From Halogranum rubrum (GTDB lineage: Archaea > Halobacteriota > Halobacteria > Halobacteriales > Haloferacaceae), in NCBI RefSeq assembly GCF_900114455.1, contig NZ_FOTC01000002.1:343012-407011 (forward strand): 64,000 bases of DNA, in the 5' to 3' direction. Below are positions 58,590 through 64,000 of the stretch, one piece after another. The notes under the pieces were generated by a model. That model ran no database searches. It saw only the letters and a program-made list of their open reading frames with translations, and had not been told where the DNA came from. Both the position numbers and the translations under genes were made by a program. Each line of letters begins with the position of its first letter. The stretch's first letter is position 1.

Positions 58590-59969
58590 CTACCGACGTT
58601 CGCCTCGTTCCCGAGTCGACTGGTGTATCGGTTGCTCGGTCGATTCCACCTCGAGTGGGCGCCACGTCGAGTCGACAGTGGTACGGTGTGGAATCGGATT
58701 GTCGATATTCGGATTTCGGGTCAGCAGTCGCTCTAAAAGCGACAAATCAGTTGGGTTCGGCTTTTCGACGATTTCGTAGTCGACCACGATTGCTCCATCC
58801 TCCTCGGAAATTCGAACGTAATTGAGTCGATACCAAGAGTAAAACACGCGCGGAAGAACGCCGAGCACCACTGACTGTCGAGACAGGCGCTTCAGCCACG
58901 TTCCCGTGTTGATTACGACGCGGTCGTTGAGTTCGGTCACCGATGCCCGATGGGTGTGACCGTAGACGAACGCCGCGACTTCGGGATGTTGTTCGAACAC
59001 CTCCCGTGCGCCCTCCAGGTAGGTGTCGTACACTTCTCTGGGATCTTCGTCGTTCAGTAATCCGAAGCGGGTCAGCGTCTGCCGTACGTCCCTGACCAGG
59101 ATGAAAAGCGGGAGAGAGAGAACGAGTAAGAGAATGAAGATAGCGACGTTCACCGCTAGGACGACGTCTATCAGAACGCCGACGATACTGAGTTGACTCA
59201 GAACCGAAACGATGAGCCGGTTCGGTGTCGACCAGATTCCGAAAGAATCGACGAGAAATATCCCCAGATACAGCACGCTGATGTTGAACAGCAAGAGGAA
59301 CGGAACTGCCGCATAGCGGATAATCGGACTCATCTCGCGATAGAAGTAGTTCGAGATCATCCAATCGGGTATCTGAGTCATCGGAGTCACCGACTGAATG
59401 TCCTTGAGCCAGTTGAACTTCCCTCGATCGGATAGCTGTCCGGCACGACCTGTGATATGGCGGTTGACATAGTAGCCCGGTGGATTTGCGTACGGATTGC
59501 CAAAGTCGGGACTCTTGTTGTTCGGGTCTCGCTGTTGTCCGTGTTCGATCCAGATGACGCGGTCGCCAACCGGACGAGTAATGACCACCTCTTGTTCGAG
59601 CGTGATGTTGTACTCGGCTAATCGATCGACGTATTCTGGATAGCAGGCAAGCTCGTAGTCGTGGTTCCCCGGGATAAACGTGATCAGGATCCGTTCGCCA
59701 GTTGCACGAAACTGCTCGAAGAGTTTCGGATAGCGGTCGACGAGAGCGTCGAACTTCTCTATCCCGTCGAGTTCGGTATACTCCCACAGTCCGAACGCGT
59801 CGCCGTTGACGATGAGTTCGATATCTTCCTCACTCTTTTGTAGTCCCCGGAGGAACGTGAGAAGTTCCTCTTCGAACTCGACGTTTTGGAGTTCCTCGTC
59901 TCCACCGATGTGGAGGTCGCTGATAAAGTAGTATTCTTTCGAGCTCTGTCGTGTTGGTTGTAATGCCAT
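58590..59969 (-). CDS. Membrane-spanning calcineurin-like metallophosphoesterase
   Basis: A 459-residue protein. The phosphoesterase motifs are ISDLHIG (residues 16-22), NGDAFG, PGNHD (100-104), HGQQRD and YGHTHRA. Unlike soluble members, the fold is interrupted after the HGQ-like motif by a membrane part of about 80 residues with two to three helices (about 220-310), including PFLLLFNISVLYLGIFLV. The last 45 residues are polar and low-complexity. It resembles UDP-diacylglucosamine hydrolase-type enzymes but with a helical insertion. Codon use and A/T-richness differ from the neighbours, suggesting horizontal gain. Confidence 0.8.
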   Translation of the reverse strand: MALQPTRQSSKEYYFISDLHIGGDEELQNVEFEEELLTFLRGLQKSEEDIELIVNGDAFGLWEYTELDGIEKFDALVDRYPKLFEQFRATGERILITFIPGNHDYELACYPEYVDRLAEYNITLEQEVVITRPVGDRVIWIEHGQQRDPNNKSPDFGNPYANPPGYYVNRHITGRAGQLSDRGKFNWLKDIQSVTPMTQIPDWMISNYFYREMSPIIRYAAVPFLLLFNISVLYLGIFLVDSFGIWSTPNRLIVSVLSQLSIVGVLIDVVLAVNVAIFILLLVLSLPLFILVRDVRQTLTRFGLLNDEDPREVYDTYLEGAREVFEQHPEVAAFVYGHTHRASVTELNDRVVINTGTWLKRLSRQSVVLGVLPRVFYSWYRLNYVRISEEDGAIVVDYEIVEKPNPTDLSLLERLLTRNPNIDNPIPHRTTVDSTWRPLEVESTEQPIHQSTRERGERR

Positions 59970-59978
59970 GTCTGCAAC

Positions 59979-60174
59979 TCACTCGTGTCGGTCGTTGATC
60001 TGGTCACCTATCTCTGAGCAACGTCTCTCAGCATCGAGTACCCAAATTACGTCTCCGGAATACTTGAACGTGACATCCTCGTCTCCGCGTAAGGGCTATC
60101 ACTACGGATCCTGTTCTCGTCTCGTTAGCCTCCAACCCGTCCACGGTGAAGAAGCCGAGTTGGGAGCGCGTCAC
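59979..60174 (-). pseudogene. Possible frameshifted small gene before the metallophosphoesterase
   Basis: A GTG at 60174, overlapping the end of the remnant upstream (GTGA), opens a frame starting TRSQLGFFTVDGL that looks protein-like for about 30 residues. A nearby shift then continues as GDEDVTFKYSGDVIWVLDAE and ends NDRHE with a TGA at 59979-59981, 10 bases before the metallophosphoesterase ATG. Neither piece alone has a good start and stop. It is tentatively one gene with a single-base disruption. Confidence 0.3.
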
Positions 60175-60374
60175 CGCTTCGCAGATTGCGCCCCGAGGCG
60201 ATCAGCAAGTTGCCCTGAGACACCTGTCAGGTGGGACGACCCAAAGATTGCAACCAGCAGTCCGCCCAGCGTGTTGTAGAACAGATCGAGAATGGTGTCA
60301 ACGATGCCGTACTGGGTGAGGACAGTGTCTGCTCCCAGGTGACCAGAGATCACACTGATGTAGAACTCGAGGCC
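60171..60374 (-). pseudogene. Remnant of a membrane protein, C-terminal part
   Basis: The frame reads LEFYISVISGHLGADTVLTQ, then YGIVDTILDLFYNTLGGLLV and a tail ending GAQSAKR, TGA at 60171-60173. The D-T-x-x-D-L-x-x-N-T-x-G-G motif in a hydrophobic stretch is typical of small haloarchaeal membrane proteins of the DUF2238/VanZ-like kind. An in-frame TGA lies just upstream (60375-60377) and no other part of the gene follows, so it is probably a 5'-truncated, decaying gene. Confidence 0.4.
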
Positions 60375-60777
60375 TCACAATAGATGCGGAACTGATAGAG
60401 GAGATGAACCTCACTCGAGGATCCGAAGGGTTCGTGAGACTGTAGATATGTGACAAACTCCGACCGTCGGTTACGGTAGTAGAATTGCGATGGAGATAGA
60501 GTCTCACGACATCACTCACCCGGTGAACCCTCTAGCACGGCGTTTCTTCATCCTCTGTTCCATCGCTCAACGAGTTCCCATCTCCATCAGTTTCAGAACG
60601 TACGAACAGACGTCGTTATGGTAGACAGATGATTTTAACTCCACGCGCGGAGGAGAGACGCGTAAGGAAACAAGATTAGCCAAAATGCAAATATTTATGG
60701 ATAAAAGTGCCCAATTTAATGAGAATATTGGTATTAGTGCATATATATTTATCTCTATTTGAGTGCATCACAGAACT
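60375..60777. other. Gene-free A/T-rich region
   Basis: About 400 bases with no convincing reading frame. The last 120 bases (60660-60777) are the most A/T-rich of the window and include ATATATATTT, a likely promoter for the DUF5518-type gene. Near 60640-60650 a short CTCC...GGAG palindrome surrounds CGCG. No repeat of an insertion sequence could be identified. Confidence 0.5.
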
Positions 60778-61170
60778 ATGGTCAATTGGAGAGCAGTGGC
60801 ATACGGCATGGTGACAGCGTTTGTCGTCGGGATTATCAGCGGGCTTGGACTTCCGTTCACGGACGCAACCTTACCTGTGGTTGGTGCTGGCTTCTCTGGG
60901 TTAATCGCCGGTGGAGTCGCAGGATACTACAGTCACGAGGGGATGGGTGGTGGGGCATTACACGGTCTCTTGGCAACCACCATTGGAGGAATCATCGTCG
61001 GCCTCGTGTTGATCGTACTCGGTACGCTAGCTGCGGGCCTCGGAGGCTTCGGGCTGGCTGTCGGATTCCTGTTGTTAATCGTCGCATCAGGACTTCCCGG
61101 TGCCGTCGGCGGGGCAGTCGGTGCGATGTTTAGAGGTGAAGAAGAGCCCATGGGTCGCCCCGCAGCATAA
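60778..61170 (+). CDS. DUF5518-like small membrane protein
   Basis: A 130-residue protein with four transmembrane helices rich in glycine and alanine (LPVVGAGFSGLIAGGVAGY, LHGLLATTIGGIIVGLVL). This pattern fits the haloarchaeal DUF5518 family, in which a small basic N-terminus (MVNWRAVAYG) precedes the first helix. The C-terminus RGEEEPMGRPAA is polar. Function unknown. Several A/T-rich boxes lie 25-60 bases before the ATG. Confidence 0.75.
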   Translation: MVNWRAVAYGMVTAFVVGIISGLGLPFTDATLPVVGAGFSGLIAGGVAGYYSHEGMGGGALHGLLATTIGGIIVGLVLIVLGTLAAGLGGFGLAVGFLLLIVASGLPGAVGGAVGAMFRGEEEPMGRPAA

Positions 61171-61540
61171 GTACGAACGCGTACCCGTACAACCGAACTT
61201 TTTGTCGAGCTTTCCCCGTGAGCGAACTGCCTCGACGTCAGATTCCGAGGCGTTCGAACTACTTTTTCGGAAGTTGACTCTCTGGTAGGTCGATTCCCGT
61301 CCGTGTCGCAGTTCTGCATATCCGTCATAGACCGACAAACACTGGACGATTCGACCGTTTCTTCGGCATACCGTACGGATGTCGACATACAATTTGAGCA
61401 GGTACAGACGAGGTACGTTCACGGCGACGTCGACGAGCGAGTATTTGAAGAAGAAATCACTCGCGGATGTGCACCGACTAAAGGCTCACGCCTGCGGTGA
61501 TGCCGTGGTCGAAACACCCCTTTACCTGTACTCGACCCCA
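61171..61540. other. Gene-free region between DUF5518-like and peroxiredoxin genes
   Basis: About 370 bases. Several short frames are present on both strands, none with halophile-like composition or family motifs. The segment 61200-61290 carries a serine-rich frame ending FELLFRKLTLW that could be a fragment of something lost. No tRNA or repeat could be seen. Confidence 0.4.
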
Positions 61541-61549
61541 AGGAGGAGG
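61541..61549 (+). promoter_or_regulatory. Strong Shine-Dalgarno sequence before the peroxiredoxin gene
   Basis: AGGAGGAGG ends one base before T-ATG at 61551. Most genes here look leaderless, so this purine-rich SD is unusual and fixes ATG 61551 as the start rather than the ATG at 61500 upstream. Confidence 0.65.
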
Positions 61550-61550
61550 T

Positions 61551-62024
61551 ATGCCATCGACCGGTGACGAAGCCCCCGACTTCACGAACAAGGTCGCAAA
61601 CGGAGACGTCGAGGAGTTCACGCTCTCGGAGCACACCGGTGACGGACCGGTCGTCTTGGCGTTCTTCCCCGGCGCGTTCACGCCGCCGTGTTCGAACGAG
61701 ATGGTCGCGCTCGAAGAACATCTCGGCGACTTCGAAGACGCCGGTGCGTCGGTCTACGGAGTGAGCGCCGACTCGCCGTTCTCGCTCAACGCGTTCCGCG
61801 ACGAACACGACCTGTCGTTCCCGCTCGTCAGCGACATGAACCGTGAGACGATTCAGGACTACGGTCTCGAAATCGACATCGCGGACCTCGGACTGTACGG
61901 CGTCGCCAACCGTGCCGTCTACGTCCTCGATAGCGAGGGAACGGTGACCTACGAGTGGGTCGCCGACTCGCCGGAGAACGAACCCGACTACGACGAACTC
62001 GTCGACGCCGTCGAGTCGGCGTAA
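61551..62024 (+). CDS. Peroxiredoxin (AhpE/BCP-like)
   Basis: A 157-residue thioredoxin-fold peroxidase. The peroxidatic cysteine is Cys47 in FPGAFTPPCSNEM (P-x3-T-x2-C). There is no second conserved cysteine, so it is a 1-Cys type that would use an external thiol. It reduces hydrogen peroxide and organic hydroperoxides in the cytoplasm. Confidence 0.93.
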   Translation: MPSTGDEAPDFTNKVANGDVEEFTLSEHTGDGPVVLAFFPGAFTPPCSNEMVALEEHLGDFEDAGASVYGVSADSPFSLNAFRDEHDLSFPLVSDMNRETIQDYGLEIDIADLGLYGVANRAVYVLDSEGTVTYEWVADSPENEPDYDELVDAVESA

Positions 62025-62159
62025 CCGTCGATTCTGAACTCGCGGCCGAAGAACGACGACCGCACCGCCTTTTTGACACACTGCTCGACGAGTGATACCG
62101 ACGCCAGTCGTCGGATGGTCTCGCTGACCCCTCTTTTTCAGAGTGCAATCGCTACACAG

Positions 62160-62582
62160 TCAGTCCATCGGGTTGCGGATCAGTTGGCCGTGTTCGACCT
62201 TCATACAGCGGTCCTGGACGACGTCGACACCGGCCGTTTCCGCCCTTCGTGCCGCCTCGTCGTGTCGGATACCGGATTGCATCCAGACCGCCTTCACGTC
62301 GTCGCGGGCGAGCGCCTGGTCGACGATTTCCGGGACTTCCTTGCTCGGCCGGAATATCTCGACGATGTCGACCGATTCGGAAACGTCGGCGAGTGAGTCG
62401 TACGCCTGCTTGCCGAATATCTCGTCCGCGTTCGGGTTGACCGGTCGCAGGTCGTACCCGTGGCGCTGGAGATACGCTGGCACGATGTGGGCTGCTTTCT
62501 CGTACGACGTCGACGCGCCAACCACGGCAACTCGCGTGTACTGCAGGATTCGACGGAGTCCGTCTGCGTCTTCGATTGGCAT
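62160..62582 (-). CDS. CoA-binding protein (Rossmann, CoA_binding_2 type)
   Basis: A 140-residue single-domain protein. The glycine-rich VAVVGASTSYEKAAH motif and the later VNPNADEIFGKQAYDSL and KAVWMQSGIRHDEA are those of the succinyl-CoA-synthetase alpha-like CoA-binding domain (YccU family). It probably binds CoA or a related nucleotide; no enzymatic activity is assigned. It is convergent with the peroxiredoxin and divergent from the aldo/keto reductase. Confidence 0.88.
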   Translation of the reverse strand: MPIEDADGLRRILQYTRVAVVGASTSYEKAAHIVPAYLQRHGYDLRPVNPNADEIFGKQAYDSLADVSESVDIVEIFRPSKEVPEIVDQALARDDVKAVWMQSGIRHDEAARRAETAGVDVVQDRCMKVEHGQLIRNPMD

Positions 62583-62680
62583 ACGTCTGTATGGTGGAGA
62601 CGGAAAGTCAGTCTACCGCCGAAACCGTCGACGACGTTCTCTGAACTCGTTCGGACTGCAGCCTGAGCGCACCATCAGAC

Positions 62681-62698
62681 CATTTGCTATCGCAAATG
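62681..62698. repeat. Inverted repeat in the promoter region of the aldo/keto reductase
   Basis: CATTTGC-TATC-GCAAATG, perfect 7-base arms, in the 219-base gap between the CoA-binding protein and aldo/keto reductase genes. It lies about 105 bases before the reductase ATG. It might be an operator or a remnant; no regulator gene is adjacent. Confidence 0.4.
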
Positions 62699-62801
62699 AC
62701 AGTTTATCAGTGTCGAGAAGATGGTTCGTGGTAACACGCTGGAAGCGGCAGGATACTACCCGGTCGGAACCCCTTTTCACGTCACGCCCCTCGTGTCGTG
62801 T

Positions 62802-63632
62802 ATGTCGCAACAAGACCTCTCGGCCGGCGAAGTCGAACGCGCGAACGGAATGCCAGTCCTCGGTCTCGGAACGTGGGAGAACACCGAAGACGGGCAGTGT
62901 GCGACCTCCGTGAAGGAGGCGCTGGAGATGGGCTACCGCCACATCGACACCGCGCAGGTGTACGGCAACGAAGAGCAGGTCGGCGAGGGTATCGCCGAGG
63001 CCGACGTCGACCGTGAGGACATCTTCCTCGCGACGAAGGTCTGGATCGACCACCTCGACCACGACGGCGTCGTCGAGACGACGAAAGAGAGTCTCGACAA
63101 ACTCGGCGTCGACAAGGTCGACCTCCTCTACGTCCACTGGCCGTCGCGGACGTACGACGCCGAGGAGACGCTCGGCGCGTTCAACGAACTCGTCGAGGAG
63201 GGACTCGTCGACCGTATCGGCGTCAGCAACTTCCAGCCAGAGCACATGGAAGAGGCCGTCGACGTGTCGGACGAACCCATCTTCGCCAACCAAGTCGAAC
63301 TCCACCCGCTGCTCCCGCAAGAGGAGATTCGTGCGAAGGCCGACGAACTCGACATCGAAGTCGTCGCGTACTCACCGCTCGCACGCGGTGAGGTCTTCGA
63401 CGTCGACGAACTCGAGGAGATCGCCGAGAAACACGACGCCAGCGCGGCGCAGGTCAGTCTCGCGTGGCTTCGCGAGAAGGGCGTCACGGCCATCCCGAAG
63501 GCGACGAGCACCGACCACATCGAAGACAACTGGGAGTCGCTCGGCGTCGAACTCGACGACGAGGACGTCGAGAAGATAGACGGTATCGAGAAGACCGACC
63601 GTCGCGTCGACCCCGACTTCGCGCCCTGGTAA
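62802..63632 (+). CDS. Aldo/keto reductase (AKR family, smaller type)
   Basis: A 276-residue enzyme. The tetrad Asp-Tyr-Lys-His is in GYRHIDTAQVYGNE (Asp, Tyr), FLATKVW (Lys) and LLYVHWP (His). NADPH-site residues lie in IPKATSTDHIEDN. It is the compact 2,5-diketogluconate-reductase-like form, distinct from the longer AKR at 56 kb. ATG 62802 begins MSQQDLSAGEVERANGMPVLGLG; earlier in-frame codons are unrelated sequence. T-rich sequence at 63650-63665 may end transcription. Confidence 0.93.
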   Translation: MSQQDLSAGEVERANGMPVLGLGTWENTEDGQCATSVKEALEMGYRHIDTAQVYGNEEQVGEGIAEADVDREDIFLATKVWIDHLDHDGVVETTKESLDKLGVDKVDLLYVHWPSRTYDAEETLGAFNELVEEGLVDRIGVSNFQPEHMEEAVDVSDEPIFANQVELHPLLPQEEIRAKADELDIEVVAYSPLARGEVFDVDELEEIAEKHDASAAQVSLAWLREKGVTAIPKATSTDHIEDNWESLGVELDDEDVEKIDGIEKTDRRVDPDFAPW

Positions 63633-63713
63633 GCGGCCGTCGTCGTCATTCTTCGATTCTTTTCATTCTCGAAAAGCATAGCTTTACGTCGTCCGACCAG
63701 ACACACGTGGTCG

Positions 63714-64000
63714 ATGGAATCGACTCAGCCGGGTATCTTCGGCGCGATTCGGATCGACCTCGCGCGTCTCCACGCGACGTGGATGGAACTGCTCTTCCCG
63801 CGACAGCTCGACCCGAGTCGCGTGCTCGGGAAGTGGCATCCCGAGACGACGGTCGAACGAGTCGGATACACCGGATGGGCCGCAGTCGGTCTGCCGCTCG
63901 TCGTCGTCGGCTATCCGCTCTTGCTCGTCGGGATGCTCGCGCGCTTCCACGCCCAGCGACTCGATAGCGCAGGGGCTCGACTCGGTGTACTCGGTGTCGT
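63714..64000 (+). CDS. Membrane protein, N-terminal part (cut by window end)
   Basis: The first 95 residues of a protein starting MESTQPGIFGAIRIDLARLH. A cytosolic amphipathic region with ELLFPRQ is followed by a transmembrane helix at about 55-76 (VGLPLVVVGYPLLLVGMLA). The frame remains open to the last base. A CATAGCTTTA box lies about 35 bases before the ATG. The family cannot be decided from this part. Confidence 0.6.
   Translation, partial: MESTQPGIFGAIRIDLARLHATWMELLFPRQLDPSRVLGKWHPETTVERVGYTGWAAVGLPLVVVGYPLLLVGMLARFHAQRLDSAGARLGVLGV

Noticed and set aside
61203-61500. Short frames on both strands as possible transposase fragments
   Set aside because: No catalytic motif, terminal repeats or similarity that I can recognise; left as gene-free.
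1-64000. CRISPR array or cas genes
   Set aside because: Only single or double short repeats were found; no regularly spaced repeat-spacer series and no Cas protein motifs.

Overview
The window is chromosomal DNA of a halophilic archaeon (class Halobacteria, probably Haloferacales). The evidence is very high G+C, acidic Asp/Glu-rich proteins, archaeal ribosomal proteins (L44e, S27e), aIF2-alpha and Nop10, glycerol-1-phosphate dehydrogenase, Tat-exported lipoproteins and halocyanin, and TATA boxes about 27 bases before the start codon, which imply leaderless mRNAs. Genes are dense on both strands. Both ends cut through a membrane-protein gene.

Layout. 0-2 kb: class IV aminotransferase, Rieske protein, C2H2 zinc-finger miniprotein, and an initiator tRNA-Met whose 3' end is partly duplicated 137 bases away. 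2-5.8 kb: GtrA, GT2 glycosyltransferase and a YYY-motif (DUF2298) membrane protein, a probable envelope glycan set. 5.8-8.7 kb: translation operon rpl44e-rps27e-aif2a-nop10-PAC2. 9-17.8 kb: DUF420 membrane protein, a threonine-synthase-like protein without its PLP lysine, a DtxR regulator overlapping a GDT1 transporter, LysE exporter, Tat-exported hydrolase, egsA, M48 protease and an FAD oxidoreductase. 17.8-20 kb: a palindromic iron-box-like operator before a lipoprotein and a reduced flavoprotein. 20-24.2 kb: orphan E1-alpha, zinc alcohol dehydrogenase, amidohydrolase and DUF59 protein; the last three resemble the accessory genes of bacterial propane/acetone di-iron monooxygenase clusters, but no monooxygenase is present.

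24-34 kb: housekeeping and surface genes (metallophosphoesterase, COG1497 regulator, DnaJ-like protein, MTH865, M42 and S9 peptidases, halocyanin, GT4, UspA, and a secreted aspartoacylase-like protein with three C-terminal repeats). 34-46 kb: acyl-CoA metabolism, with methylmalonyl-CoA mutase small (34.2 kb) and large (44.5 kb) subunits, MeaB, thiolase plus DUF35, acyl-CoA ligase, a sodium:solute symporter and a collapsed acetyl-CoA synthetase remnant. A MinD-like ATPase with a long acidic tail sits among them. 46-50 kb: two tandem paralogous surface proteins with the same promoter element at identical spacing, then a lipoprotein. 50-53 kb: flavin reductase and KorAB. 53-58 kb: DUF5995, two regulators, an HxlR regulator divergent from an aldo/keto reductase, and a DUF6517-type lipoprotein. 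58.4-61.5 kb: a more A/T-rich stretch with a membrane metallophosphoesterase, two broken gene remnants and a DUF5518-type protein, which looks like recent turnover. 61.5-64 kb: peroxiredoxin, CoA-binding protein, aldo/keto reductase and a truncated membrane protein.

Functional themes are B12-dependent propionyl/methylmalonyl-CoA metabolism feeding ferredoxin-linked 2-oxoacid oxidation, metal homeostasis, and envelope glycoprotein and lipoprotein biogenesis. No CRISPR array, intact insertion sequence or rRNA gene was seen. I found no unambiguous new multi-gene system. The best candidates are the iron-box flavoprotein pair, the threonine-synthase pseudoenzyme and the monooxygenase-accessory module without its enzyme.
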